Source: Hahella sp018986435 (GTDB taxonomy: Bacteria; Pseudomonadota; Gammaproteobacteria; Pseudomonadales; Oleiphilaceae). Taken from it: DNA of 64,000 nt. Of this stretch, positions 43,233 to 52,719 are shown piece by piece. The translations under genes were made by a program, and so were the position numbers. The DNA lies in NCBI RefSeq assembly GCF_050749805.1, contig NZ_CP192738.1, positions 1,550,001-1,614,000 of the forward strand. Direction: 5' to 3'. Position 1 is the first letter of the stretch; each line of letters begins with the position of its first letter. Below the pieces are notes generated by a model. That model did not search any database, was not told where the DNA came from, and saw only the letters and a list, made by a program, of their open reading frames with translations.

Positions 43233-43718
43233 ATGAAAGAGAAGCTTGTCAAAATCGATCGAATTGATCGCAAAATCTTGGAATGTCTGCAAAAAGATGG
43301 CGGGCTATCCAACCAGGAATTGGCGGAAAAAGTGGGATTATCGCCGTCGCCTTGTCTGCGTCGCGTGCGTGCGTTGGAAGAGGCGGGCATTATTCTGCGC
43401 CGGGTAACATTATTGGAGCGCAAGAAGCTGGGGCTGTCTTTGACGGTGATTATCCAGATCAGCATGGATCGCCATACGCCGGAACGCTTCGAAGAGTTTG
43501 AAAATCAGGTTAAAGAGTCCCCGGAAGTTCAGGAATGCTATTTGATAACCGGGCAGGAGGCGGACTATATGCTAAAGGTGGTGGTGCCGGACATGGATGC
43601 ATACCAGGTGTTCCTTTTGAACAAGATCACCCGTATTCCCGGGGTAAGCGGAGTGCACTCCAGCTTTGTGCTGCGCAGGGTGGTGGACAACACGGAATTG
43701 CCGCTGGGCTATTTATAG
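43233..43718 (+). CDS. Lrp/AsnC-family transcription regulator
   Basis: This 161-residue protein has an N-terminal winged HTH (IDRKILECLQKDGGLSNQELAEKVGLSPSPCLRRVRALEE) and a C-terminal RAM/AsnC effector-binding domain (about 70-155; EVQECYLITGQEADYMLKVVVPD). It starts at ATG 43233 or the in-frame ATG at 43215. It is divergent from leuA across an AT-rich region, so control of leuA by an amino acid is a reasonable inference. Confidence 0.88.
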   Translation: MKEKLVKIDRIDRKILECLQKDGGLSNQELAEKVGLSPSPCLRRVRALEEAGIILRRVTLLERKKLGLSLTVIIQISMDRHTPERFEEFENQVKESPEVQECYLITGQEADYMLKVVVPDMDAYQVFLLNKITRIPGVSGVHSSFVLRRVVDNTELPLGYL

Positions 43719-43843
43719 AACCTCCGTTTACGATTCGCTCACGAAAAAGTTTCTCGGCTAATACGCATGGCTTATTAATCATTCTGTTTTACACTAATAG
43801 TTAGCTAGCTAATTAATTTGAATCCTCTAACAAGCGGAATATC

Positions 43844-44269
43844 ATGAGCGAGTTATTTTCCTTCACATTGGCGCGTCTGAACCGACGCTGGCGCAAATTG
43901 CTGGATGATCGGCTCAGTGATTTGGGGCTGACTCAATCACGCTGGGTGACGCTGCTTTATCTGCAAAGGCTGGGCGGCGACCTGACTCAGAAGGAGCTGG
44001 CGAACGCTCTGTCCATTGAATCGCCGACACTGGTGCGGCTGCTGCACGGCCTGGAAGAGTCCGGTTTGGTGACCCGCACCGGGTGTGGGCAGGATGGACG
44101 GGCCAAGCGCATTCGCCTGACTCCTGCGGCGGAAGGCTATCTTGAAACGGTGAATGAACGCGCCGCCGCATTGCGGAGCGAGATGCTTGCCGGCGTTTCG
44201 CCGCAGGATCTCGAACTGTGCCTGCAGGTTTTTGCGCGGATAGAAAAGAATGCATCGGAAATAAACTGA
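43844..44269 (+). CDS. MarR-family regulator
   Basis: This 141-residue winged-helix repressor has the recognition region LTQKELANALSIESPTLVRLLHGLEESGLVTR followed by the wing DGRAKRIRLTPAAE. It lies 76 bases upstream of an MFS exporter on the same strand. The layout is that of SlyA/MarR regulators that control a neighbouring drug pump and are released by the pump's substrates. Confidence 0.88.
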   Translation: MSELFSFTLARLNRRWRKLLDDRLSDLGLTQSRWVTLLYLQRLGGDLTQKELANALSIESPTLVRLLHGLEESGLVTRTGCGQDGRAKRIRLTPAAEGYLETVNERAAALRSEMLAGVSPQDLELCLQVFARIEKNASEIN

Positions 44270-44345
44270 CTGACGCCTCGCCGATTGAATTACGCATCAC
44301 TCACGTTTGCAAGGGGATTCCGAAGACTGATTACGGAGCATTTAC

Positions 44346-45782
44346 ATGTCTGATACGTTGTTGCAGGCTCTCTTTGATCGTCATGGACCCGCCTATCGCT
44401 GGCTGGCCATGCTCACTGTCATGATGGGGACGGTCTCCGCCGTATTGACGTCGACTATCGTCAATGTGGCCTTGCCGGACATCATGAACCACTTTTCCAT
44501 AGGTCAGGGCGTCGCCCACTGGCTTTCCACCGGCTTTCTCGCCGCCATGACTACAACCATGCTGACCACCGCCTGGTTGACGCAACGCTTTGGACTGCGT
44601 CACGCGTTGGGTTTCGCCATGTTGCTGTTCGCGGGCGCTTCTGTGCTGGGCGGCTTGGGGCCGAATGCGGAGTCTGTGATCCTGGCGCGGGTTCTACAGG
44701 GAGCCGCCGCGGGTATGTTGCAGCCGATTGCGATGCATGTGTTGTTCAGGGTATTTCCCCGCAATGAGCGTGGACGCGCTATTGGCATATATGGCATGGG
44801 CGTGATTCTGGCTCCAGCCTTGGGGCCGGTGTTGGGCGGCGTCATCGTGGATCAGCTTGACTGGCGTTATATCTTCTTTGCGCCGTTGCCTATTACCATG
44901 GCGGGATTTCTGATGGCGCTACGCTATATGCCACACAGGGAGCCGGAGGTTGAGCAGCACGGCTTTGATTGGACCAGCTTCTTTTATCTCTGCCTGTTTA
45001 TCGGGTGCGCGCTGGATGGATTGACCCGGTTGCAACACGGCCTGGTGCAACCCCTCTGGCAGTCTATGGGAGCCCTGTTGGCGGTGTCTTCGCTCATCTT
45101 GTTCGTACGACGGCAGCGACATAGTCGAAGCCCTCTGCTGGAGCTTGCGTTGTTGCGCGTCCCCAGCTTTCGCAGCGCATTTCTGGTGGCGTTAGGGCTG
45201 GGCATGGCCCTGTTCGGATCTACCTACATCATTCCTCTTTTTGTTCAGACTGCGTTGAACTATAGCGCGACGGAGGCGGGCATGATGATGGCTCCGGCCG
45301 GCATTGCGCTGGGCATACTGTTTCCCTTCAGCGGACGGGCGGCGGATAAAGGCGCGCCTCATCGGCTGGTGATCGCGGGGCTCGCTTTGTTTGCCGGGGC
45401 CAGTCTGCTATGGGTGTTTATCGGCCTTACGCCGTCGTTTTTCTATCTGGCTGCGCTGGTGTTGGTGGGACGCGTTGGACTGGCGTTGATGATGCCGGCG
45501 CTCAGCACCGGCGGTTTGGTGGAAGTCAGCGATGCGCAGCTGGGGCAGGCGTCGGGGATGATTAACTTCGCCAGACAATTTGGCGGCGCGATGGGCATCA
45601 ATATCCTGGCGGTCATGCTGGAATGGGGAAGTGAAGCGGGCGATGGGCGTCACGTCGCATCCATGCTGAGCTACACCGAAGCCTTTGTTCTGCTGGGCGT
45701 TATCGCCATCGCGGCTTTGTGGCCGGCGGCGCGCATCGGAAAGACAGACGCCTCGGTGCAAGCCGCGCCGGAAAGCGCCTGA
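44346..45782 (+). CDS. MFS multidrug exporter (DHA2/EmrB-like)
   Basis: This 478-residue inner-membrane drug:H+ antiporter has about 13-14 hydrophobic helices. TSTIVNVALPDIM at helix 1 and VLQGAAAGMLQPIAM / GMGVILAPALGPVLGGVI (motif C of exporters) place it in the DHA2 family. A C-terminal Ala-rich tail is normal. It is likely controlled by the MarR protein just upstream. It ends 6 bases before the stop of the next, convergent gene. Confidence 0.88.
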   Translation: MSDTLLQALFDRHGPAYRWLAMLTVMMGTVSAVLTSTIVNVALPDIMNHFSIGQGVAHWLSTGFLAAMTTTMLTTAWLTQRFGLRHALGFAMLLFAGASVLGGLGPNAESVILARVLQGAAAGMLQPIAMHVLFRVFPRNERGRAIGIYGMGVILAPALGPVLGGVIVDQLDWRYIFFAPLPITMAGFLMALRYMPHREPEVEQHGFDWTSFFYLCLFIGCALDGLTRLQHGLVQPLWQSMGALLAVSSLILFVRRQRHSRSPLLELALLRVPSFRSAFLVALGLGMALFGSTYIIPLFVQTALNYSATEAGMMMAPAGIALGILFPFSGRAADKGAPHRLVIAGLALFAGASLLWVFIGLTPSFFYLAALVLVGRVGLALMMPALSTGGLVEVSDAQLGQASGMINFARQFGGAMGINILAVMLEWGSEAGDGRHVASMLSYTEAFVLLGVIAIAALWPAARIGKTDASVQAAPESA

Positions 45783-45788
45783 ACAGGC

Positions 45789-47153
45789 CTAGGCGCCGAT
45801 CAAGGCCTGCCCGCACACTCTTATGGTCGCGCCAGTGATTCCATAGGCTCCAGGCGTAGCGAGAAATGCGATCAGCGCCGCGACGTCCTCGGGTTGACCG
45901 CCTTGTGACAACGAGTTCAGGCGGCGACCGGCTTCCCGCATCATTAAGGGCATTTGCGCCGTCATATCGGTTTCAATAAAAGCGGGCGCGACGGCGTTTA
46001 CTGTTACCCCTTTGGAGGCCAGCTGAGGCGCCAGCGCCGCCACGTAACCAATCAGCGCCGCTTTACTGGCCGCATAGTTGGTCTGCCCAAAATTGCCTGC
46101 GACGCCGCTGATAGATGACAGGCAGATAATGCGCCCCATACCCCGTAACGCTTTTGCGTTCAGCAGAGCGTCGTTGATGGCGACGACAGCCCGAAAATTA
46201 ACATCCAGCACGCTGCGCCAAGTCTCTTCCGACATCTTCGCCAGGGTTTTGTCGCGAGTGATTCCGGCGTTGTGCACGATAATGTCGATTCCGCCATATT
46301 GCTCCAGAAAGTATTGCGCCAAGGTTTGCGGAGCATCCGGGACGGTAATGTCCATGGGCAGTGGAACGCCGTTAATATCAGCGGCGAAGCTTGTCAGGAC
46401 CCTGCTGGCGGAAGGGATGTCCAGACACACCACCGTTGCGCCTTCCTCTGCGAGCCGGCGTGCGGTCGCCGCGCCGATGCCTCGGGACGCGCCTGTCACC
46501 AGGGCGACCTTGTTCTGCAGTGGTCGGTAGGGCGTTGACAGCGCCTGAGAAGACGGCGCTTTCACCGCGGCGCTAAGCCTGATCGCCTGACCGTCCACGT
46601 AAGCGCTAGTTGGGGAGCAGAAAAACGCGAGCGGCCCTGTCAGGCGATCTTCCTGACCAGGCTCCAGATAAAGCAAATTGGCGGTGGCCCCGCGCTTACC
46701 CAGCTCTTTGCCGAGAGAGCGGGTGAATCCTTCTACCGCTTTGGCGCATGCCGCCGCCATTGGGTCGTCCATTTGCTCGGGCGTTGACGCCAACAAAAGT
46801 GCACGTCCGTGTCGGGGAAATTGCGCCATCAGGGGATGGAAGAAACGGTATAGCGCATCCAGGTCCTCACTGCTGCGGCAGCCGGTGGCGTCGAATAGGG
46901 CGATGATCGGCGCTGCTTCAGTTGTCTGCATATCCTCGTATACTTGCGCGCCAAGTGCTTGTAGTCGGGCGCGTACGATATCCAGGGCTCCGCTTTCGGT
47001 GACGCCGCCGATCAGCGCAGTAGCGCCTTGCAGGGGACTGTCGGGGATCGCCTGCGTGGAGCGCTGAAGAGCAACCGGTGCGGGCAGTCCCAGTTTCTTT
47101 AGCAGTTTGTAAGCGCCTGGATGAGTGGCGAGCGTGAGCAGTAGATCGGACAT
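45789..47153 (-). CDS. Long-form 3-oxoacyl-ACP reductase (high-molecular-weight FabG)
   Basis: This 454-residue protein is twice the normal FabG size. The N-terminal half (1-200) is a degenerate Rossmann domain, and the C-terminal half (about 205-454) is a complete SDR. That half has the NAD(P) motif TGASRGIG, NAG at HNAGITRDK, and the catalytic Ser-Tyr-Lys in SSISGVAGNFGQTNYAASK. This is the HMwFabG/FabG4-type reductase acting on acyl chains, possibly CoA-linked. The start at 47153 has AAAGGA upstream. A TetR regulator is divergent. Confidence 0.88.
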   Translation of the reverse strand: MSDLLLTLATHPGAYKLLKKLGLPAPVALQRSTQAIPDSPLQGATALIGGVTESGALDIVRARLQALGAQVYEDMQTTEAAPIIALFDATGCRSSEDLDALYRFFHPLMAQFPRHGRALLLASTPEQMDDPMAAACAKAVEGFTRSLGKELGKRGATANLLYLEPGQEDRLTGPLAFFCSPTSAYVDGQAIRLSAAVKAPSSQALSTPYRPLQNKVALVTGASRGIGAATARRLAEEGATVVCLDIPSASRVLTSFAADINGVPLPMDITVPDAPQTLAQYFLEQYGGIDIIVHNAGITRDKTLAKMSEETWRSVLDVNFRAVVAINDALLNAKALRGMGRIICLSSISGVAGNFGQTNYAASKAALIGYVAALAPQLASKGVTVNAVAPAFIETDMTAQMPLMMREAGRRLNSLSQGGQPEDVAALIAFLATPGAYGITGATIRVCGQALIGA

Positions 47154-47330
47154 GACGATTTCCTTTTTCGTAATGACGGAGTGGGCGACTCTTATTCTGC
47201 GTAGATTTAAAAGTGGTGGCGAAAACGCTCTTTTCTTCACAGAAAATCGGCGTACGGCGGCTAAAGCCTATATTCTTCGCCGCAACAAGGCTAGGATATA
47301 ACTCCTTTTCATGTCAGTAAGGGCAGTGCA

Positions 47331-48047
47331 TTGAATCAGGAGCAGAAACTTGAGTCTGTCGCGACCAGAACGCCACAGGGACGCAAGGCGGTTATCTCGC
47401 GGGAAGATGTAATTTCAGCTGCATTGAAGCTGGCCGGGCCGCATCGCAGCGTGTCCACGTTAAGTCTGCGTGAAGTCGCCCGGGAAGCGGGCATTGCGCC
47501 CAACAGTTTTTACCGGCATTTCAGAGATATTGATGAATTGGCGGTGGCGCTGATAGAACGCGCCGGAACCTCTCTCAGGAAAATCATTGGTGAAGCCCGC
47601 AATCGCGCGCGCTCGGACACCAGTGTGGTGCGCTCTTCCGTCGAAGCCTTTGTCGAGCAGCTGAGCGCCGATGAAAAGTTTCTGCATATCTTGCTTAGGG
47701 AAGGCAACGTCGGTTCCGACGCATTTAAATACGCGGTAGAACGCCAACTGTGCTTCTTTGAAGAAGAGCTTTGCGTAGATTTAGTGCGCCTCGCTAAATC
47801 CAAAGGCACGGGCATCATGCAACCGGAGCTGGTGTCCAAGGCGGTCACCCGGTTGGTGTTCGCGGTGGCCGCCACCGCACTGGATCTCCCTATCGAAAAG
47901 CATGCCGAGATCAGCGATCAACTGGAGCGTATGATCCGAATGATTATCGTTGGCTCGCAAGTCCTGGCGGAAATCGAACCGAACCCCGCCGTCGTCGCCA
48001 CGGAATTGGCCAGCGTGAGGGCGTCTCTGGAGCGTCCTGAACTCTGA
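47331..48047 (+). CDS. TetR-family regulator, FabR-like
   Basis: This 238-residue regulator starts at TTG 47331 and has a TetR HTH (LSLREVAREAGIAPNSFYRHFRDIDELAVALI). The YRHFRD part and the neighbouring fatty-acid reductase suggest a FabR-like repressor of fatty acid or acyl-chain genes. The long C-terminal helical domain (about 90-238) would bind an acyl ligand. It is divergent from the FabG-type gene with about 180 bases between start codons. The start is uncertain because no strong ribosome site precedes it. Confidence 0.78.
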   Translation: MNQEQKLESVATRTPQGRKAVISREDVISAALKLAGPHRSVSTLSLREVAREAGIAPNSFYRHFRDIDELAVALIERAGTSLRKIIGEARNRARSDTSVVRSSVEAFVEQLSADEKFLHILLREGNVGSDAFKYAVERQLCFFEEELCVDLVRLAKSKGTGIMQPELVSKAVTRLVFAVAATALDLPIEKHAEISDQLERMIRMIIVGSQVLAEIEPNPAVVATELASVRASLERPEL

Positions 48048-48057
48048 GTGGGGGCGC

Positions 48058-48474
48058 TTAATGCGCTTCCGCTGTCCTCAGTTCCAGCTTTAACCAATCC
48101 TGCCCATCTCGGCGTCCGTCGTCGATAGCGTTGAAATAGCGTTTGTAGAACGTCAGTAGTTTGTCCGGGGAGGGAACAGGGCCGCCGTCCTCATGCTCTA
48201 TGCGCATCGCGGTGGTGATCAGTTTTCTGATGTCCGGCGCTTGTCTGCGAATAACCTCCAATAGCCACCTCATTTCCGCAAATGCGTTGCCAAGACCCTT
48301 GGGTCGTTGCAGGCGTCGATACAGAATGATCGTCAGCACGTCTTCTTCCTGGCGATAGGTTATTTCGGCATGTTGAAAACAGGCCGTTTCGCCAATAGGG
48401 CGGGTTCCAGGCAAGAGGGAATATGGGCGTGTAGGGATGCCCTCGCGGGCCAGTATATTCGAGAGCGGATACAT
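48058..48474 (-). CDS. LcrR-like type III secretion regulator
   Basis: This 138-residue protein has an N-terminus with PTRPYSLLPGTRPIGETACF, a central strand-rich segment (AEITYRQEEDVLTIILYRRLQRPKGLGNAF), and a helical C-terminus ending DWLKLEL. The pattern agrees with my memory of the small LcrR/PcrR proteins that tune low-calcium control of Ysc-type secretion. The call is supported by the secretion genes that follow. Similarity should be confirmed; another small regulator is possible. Confidence 0.5.
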   Translation of the reverse strand: MYPLSNILAREGIPTRPYSLLPGTRPIGETACFQHAEITYRQEEDVLTIILYRRLQRPKGLGNAFAEMRWLLEVIRRQAPDIRKLITTAMRIEHEDGGPVPSPDKLLTFYKRYFNAIDDGRRDGQDWLKLELRTAEAH

Positions 48475-48624
48475 ATCGTCACCTTCGGCGGTTCAGGTTA
48501 ACCCTGTTATTGTTGTTGGGTAACCGTTGCGCTACGAAGGTTGCGGCGATTAATTCGACGTCTCACTGATATGTGGTGCTGAGACGCAGTCAGGGGCGAT
48601 TTTTATATTTATTAACTTATCTAT

Positions 48625-51078
48625 CTACTTATTCATGCACGTCTGTGGGGCGAAGTTGGGCATATTGGGCCCTAATCCACCGTAGGGATTGAATCCCTCC
48701 TGTCTGATATCGCATTTGGGTGGGCAATGGTCGCTTTTCATGGCGGTTTTCATCGCGATTTTGCGGTATTCCTGGCTCGCCACCACATGGCCTTTGCTGA
48801 GCAGTATTTCGCTGTGCAGCTCGTACAGCCGGGCGCCCAGCTCATGCTGGTGATAACGCTCTGTCAGAATTTCCGCACAGTTCAGGGCGTGAAGAGCATC
48901 TTCAGTGCGACCGAGCTGATAATACATCTCCGCCAGTATGCGCCAATCGTGGCTGGCGTCGCGCTCATCCGAGCAGTGATCGATGGCGGACAGAATGGCT
49001 TTGACGCCTTTATCCGTCTCTCCCAGTGACTTCAGCGCCAACGCCAGCATGCGATAGGTCTTACATTTGCACTTGGTGTCCTGTAGAAACGGCTCTGCGA
49101 GCAGAAGCAGCTGTTTGGCCTGTTTGAAGTGCTGATCCTGAATCAGCCGCTCCGCCGCCGCCAACAATTCCGGCAATGCCTGATCGCTGCCTGATTTAGC
49201 GAGATGGATAGCGTACTGCACCGGGTCGCGATCACGAATCCACTCCGCCGCCATGGCGTGACGTTCGCGGCGAACCTGTTCCGGCATGGACTGGTAGACG
49301 GCTTCCCGCAACAGATTGTGAGTGAAGAACCAGCGTTCGCCATGGGGATGCAGAACACCCAGGCTAAGTAGCGTCGCGAAACGCTCCAGGGGGCCGTTCA
49401 TCAGCTCTTCCAACTGCGGTTGCGTAAACCCATCCTGGCTGACGGAAATCAGCTCTAGCGCGCACTTGAGTCGGGCGGACAAGCGCTCGGTTTTGGCGGC
49501 GATAATATTGGTGATGCTAAAGGGCAATTCGTCGCCCAAATGCTCGTGATTGAGTAAATCGATTAAGAATGACGGATGCCCCTGCGCCTTTAAAACACAG
49601 TGCTCCCGCCACTCCTCGCTGGCTGCGCCATGGCCGTGCGCCAGCTCTCTCGCCTGAGGTTGCGTGAGAGGGAACAGCCGGATGGTTTTGACGTCATGCT
49701 GGTCGAAGCCGGCGATGAAATCTGTGTAGCTGCTGGTGATCAGCAAGAGCGGACAGTAAGGCGTCAGGTTCGCCAAAGCCTCTAGAGTGAGGCGCATGTC
49801 CTCGTCAAGCTGATGTATTTCTTCTATCACCACGATCAGCTCCCGTTGCCCCAGCAGCGCAATCAGCAGGGTCTCAAGGGCCTGTTGGCAACTCTTCTGG
49901 AACAGGTAAGGCGACATACTCGCCACCATCCAGTCGTTGGGATGCGGGTCGTTACGTTTGACTCCGAACAGATGATAGATGAACGGATACCAGTGGCTAT
50001 CGATACAGAAGTTGACCAACAGGTTCAGCAGCTTGTTTTCGTCCACCTCTTGTAAGTTCGCCAACCGGCGGATCAACTCTGCGCCTGGATGCAGCTTGGA
50101 CTTGTCATCACAGGTGTTGCGCAGAATGACGCGGCTGAGATTCTGTTTGGCGGCGTCTTCCACGAAGGCCAACGCCAAGTGGGTTTTGCCGATGCCCGCC
50201 ACGCCGCTGATATTGCACCAGGCGCCTTCGCCCTCTGCTTTTAGCTGGGTCAGCAGGGACTGGAAATACGCCCGTTCCTGATCGCGACCGATGGTATGCA
50301 ACACTGGCGGCGCGGATTCGGTCAGCGCATACCATGGTCCGGGCGCGTAGGCCGGATTGGATTTATAGACAAAGCTGTATTCCAGGCGACTGCAATGAAA
50401 CAACTCGCTGTGCACCAGGACCACGCCGGACAATTGCTGCTTGGCGAAGCGCTCAATGCCAAGGCGTTCGCTCATCGGCAGGCGCGCCTGACAGTGCAGG
50501 GCGCCGTGATGGCTGAATTCGGCCTGGATGGGCTTCACCAACGCGACGATATCGGGATGGCGTCGGGCGATGGCGCGGATGACCCGCATCGCATAAGCGG
50601 TTGGCTTCTGGTGAGCGTTTGCGGCGCCCAGCAGTAGCACATGGAATGACGGTGAAGAATAGTGCACGGCGACGTCCAGCTCATCCATCATGGGAGCGAG
50701 ACTTCTGAGGTCCAACTCGCCCGCCAGACATAACCCAAGCACTTTCCTGTGAATGGGAGTGGCTACTGGATCATTGCTCTCACGCTGAACTACCGCTGGC
50801 GCTTCTGTGGGGGAGGCGGGCGTCTCTGGCTCAGAGGCGTCCTCCGTCACGATCAGCTCTTCCACTGGCACGTTGTAGAAGCGTGACAGGTTATGAGCCG
50901 TGCGCAGCAATACATAGCGCTGCAATTCCGCCCGTTTCAGGGAAGAAACGGATACGTAAAGTCTCTGCTGTTGGCATTCGTCAGCGACCTGTTCCTGACT
51001 CAGTCCCAGGCCTTGTCTAAGCTCCAACAAGCGGTTTCGATGCAAACGGACCCTGCCGGGTCTGCAACTCTGGCGCAT
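48625..51078 (-). CDS. HTH - cyclase-like - STAND ATPase - TPR regulator
   Basis: This 817-residue cytoplasmic protein starts at ATG 51078 with AAAGGA upstream; an in-frame start at 51177 would add 33 residues. It has an N-terminal XRE-type HTH (about 12-75). Next is a middle region (about 110-250) reminiscent of a degenerate class III cyclase domain. A STAND/AAA ATPase follows (Walker A GVAGIGKTHLAL about 291-302; Walker B LIVVIEEIHQLDED about 411). The C-terminal half is TPR-like (about 575-790). A short Cys-containing tail ends it. Such proteins sense a ligand through the repeats and switch transcription. It lies beside the secretion genes and may control them. Confidence 0.72.
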   Translation of the reverse strand: MRQSCRPGRVRLHRNRLLELRQGLGLSQEQVADECQQQRLYVSVSSLKRAELQRYVLLRTAHNLSRFYNVPVEELIVTEDASEPETPASPTEAPAVVQRESNDPVATPIHRKVLGLCLAGELDLRSLAPMMDELDVAVHYSSPSFHVLLLGAANAHQKPTAYAMRVIRAIARRHPDIVALVKPIQAEFSHHGALHCQARLPMSERLGIERFAKQQLSGVVLVHSELFHCSRLEYSFVYKSNPAYAPGPWYALTESAPPVLHTIGRDQERAYFQSLLTQLKAEGEGAWCNISGVAGIGKTHLALAFVEDAAKQNLSRVILRNTCDDKSKLHPGAELIRRLANLQEVDENKLLNLLVNFCIDSHWYPFIYHLFGVKRNDPHPNDWMVASMSPYLFQKSCQQALETLLIALLGQRELIVVIEEIHQLDEDMRLTLEALANLTPYCPLLLITSSYTDFIAGFDQHDVKTIRLFPLTQPQARELAHGHGAASEEWREHCVLKAQGHPSFLIDLLNHEHLGDELPFSITNIIAAKTERLSARLKCALELISVSQDGFTQPQLEELMNGPLERFATLLSLGVLHPHGERWFFTHNLLREAVYQSMPEQVRRERHAMAAEWIRDRDPVQYAIHLAKSGSDQALPELLAAAERLIQDQHFKQAKQLLLLAEPFLQDTKCKCKTYRMLALALKSLGETDKGVKAILSAIDHCSDERDASHDWRILAEMYYQLGRTEDALHALNCAEILTERYHQHELGARLYELHSEILLSKGHVVASQEYRKIAMKTAMKSDHCPPKCDIRQEGFNPYGGLGPNMPNFAPQTCMNK

Positions 51079-51178
51079 ATTGTTATCCTTTACTACGTTG
51101 AGCGCTGACGACTGCTGTTCGGTCTCTCTCCGAATCACCTCAAACGCTTCCTGTTTTTGTGAGCTTGAAATTCCCATA

Positions 51179-52091
51179 CATCATTGTTTTTCAGGGACTT
51201 TTATCCTGGCTTCCGAGCTTTTTATGAATACGCTTTCATTCGGAAGTTATCAGGGTAAGCGACACGAGAACAACAAAAACGTCATTGACTTTTCAGCTGT
51301 TCTCTTTCAATAAAAACTATCAATATTTTTCAGAGTTGCGCCTCGAAATGCGCCTGTATGAGGCGCTGATAACGCTTAGCTTTCCGCTATTTTTTTCTAT
51401 CTGTTTTGCAGAAGGCGGAATGTGGCTGTTCCAGTGTAAAGCGACGCGAGTAATAGAGTTCCAGACATCAACGTCGCACAGAGATCGTATGAATGCGCTC
51501 CCTGTTATAGTTCGAAACAACAGACCTTCTTTGTGTAACGAAACCTAACAGTACATCAAGTTACTTAGGATACAAAAGGCGAAAAATACGTTTTTATACG
51601 AAGTCGGCCTTACATTCCGTTACAAAGCCATAGGATTATCCCTCAGAGAGATTATTTAAATGCTTAATTTGGCCTATGCAAATAGTCCACTGGTTAGGCC
51701 ATTTAAGTCTATCGTACTAACCATTTATCTATACGGCCCAGAAACTTCGCGGGGTTTCACGTTACTTAAGAAATATATTAATAATATGGCGGTAATGTTT
51801 TTTCTTATTCAATTACAAAAAGTTAAAAGCATGCCGGTTTTAATTGAAGTTTGGTTTCGCCGATATGTTATCTAACTCTGACCGGCAGTCATTTATATCT
51901 TTGCGCGCGTATATCCGATTAAGTTCATTATGTCAGGTTCACTTTTTATTGATTAAATGAACCGTCAGTGTCAGATCGGTTCAGTTCAAGGGATCAGATG
52001 CATCTGCGTCGAATCTGACGCTTATCTGAAACTGGTTCAAAAGGCCGTGTGACCGACCATCGTTTCCATCAACCCCCCGTCAACAAAAGGA
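51179..52091. other. AT-rich intergenic region
   Basis: Nearly 1 kb lies between the STAND regulator and the ECF sigma gene. It is markedly richer in A and T than the flanks, with many stops. A 71-codon frame at 51660-51875 lacks a ribosome site and coding character, so I do not call it. The right end holds a cluster of CAGAT-type repeats. The composition fits a foreign insertion or silenced regulatory DNA. Confidence 0.5.
51970..52029. promoter_or_regulatory. CAGAT/ATCTG repeat cluster ahead of the ECF sigma gene
   Basis: TCAGAT occurs at 51971 and 51994, and its inverse at 52002 (ATCTG), 52013 and 52024. These include a perfect 12-base palindrome CAGATGCATCTG (51995-52006) and outer arms GTCAGAT/ATCTGAC (51970-51976, 52013-52019). 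This looks like a multi-site operator 70-130 bases before the sigma gene. Confidence 0.5.
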
Positions 52092-52658
52092 ATGGGAACG
52101 ATGGAAATAAAATACGATGAGACCAATCAGTTAGTTAGTCAGGCCAGAAGCGGTTGCCCGAATTCATTGGATATGCTTTTTCGTGAACAGCGTCCCAAAT
52201 TGCACAGATTTATTCGCAACAGGGTATCGCGCCAGGAGGATATCGAAGATTTAGTGCAGGATACCTTCCTTTGGGCGCAGCAGGGGCTCAGCTCTTTTGA
52301 AGGGAAATCCCGCTTCTCCACCTGGATTTTGGGCATCGCCAATAACCTGATTCGCAATCACTACAACCGCTCTCCGGAGTACAAATATGACTTTGTTTCC
52401 GATGATGTGCTGGATCAGGCTCACAATGAATCCGACACGCCGGAGGCCAGTCTGCAGCAGGAGCATCGCATCAAGCAGCTGGAATACAGCATCCGCATGC
52501 TGCCGAAAGACGTGCAGCAGATTGTTGAGTGGGTGGCGATTGAAAACTATCCCTATCAACGCGTCGCAGATGAACTGGGCATTACTGTTCCCAGTGTGAA
52601 AAGCCGCTTGTTCCGGGCGCGCACGTCGCTGAAGGAGTCAGTCATGCCGCTGATGTAA
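52092..52658 (+). CDS. ECF-family sigma factor
   Basis: This 188-residue sigma-70 family factor has region 2 with EDLVQDTFLWAQQGLSSFEGKSRF and STWILGIANNLIRNHY, and region 4 with YQRVADELGITVPSVKSRLFRARTSLKE. There is no region 3, as in ECF factors. The start may be ATG 52092 or the next in-frame ATG at 52101. No anti-sigma gene is adjacent. Its place between a STAND regulator and the effector/secretion genes suggests it drives them, by analogy with HrpL in plant-type systems; that link is inference. Confidence 0.85.
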   Translation: MGTMEIKYDETNQLVSQARSGCPNSLDMLFREQRPKLHRFIRNRVSRQEDIEDLVQDTFLWAQQGLSSFEGKSRFSTWILGIANNLIRNHYNRSPEYKYDFVSDDVLDQAHNESDTPEASLQQEHRIKQLEYSIRMLPKDVQQIVEWVAIENYPYQRVADELGITVPSVKSRLFRARTSLKESVMPLM

Positions 52659-52719
52659 GCGCTACGTCAAGGGCGCAGAGTGATCCTGCGATCATGGGCG
52701 CGGGATCACTCCGTAAGAC

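Noticed and set aside
51660..51875. 71-codon frame in the AT-rich gap
   Set aside because: No ribosome site, no conserved pattern, and random frames of this length are expected in AT-rich DNA with few GC-rich stops.
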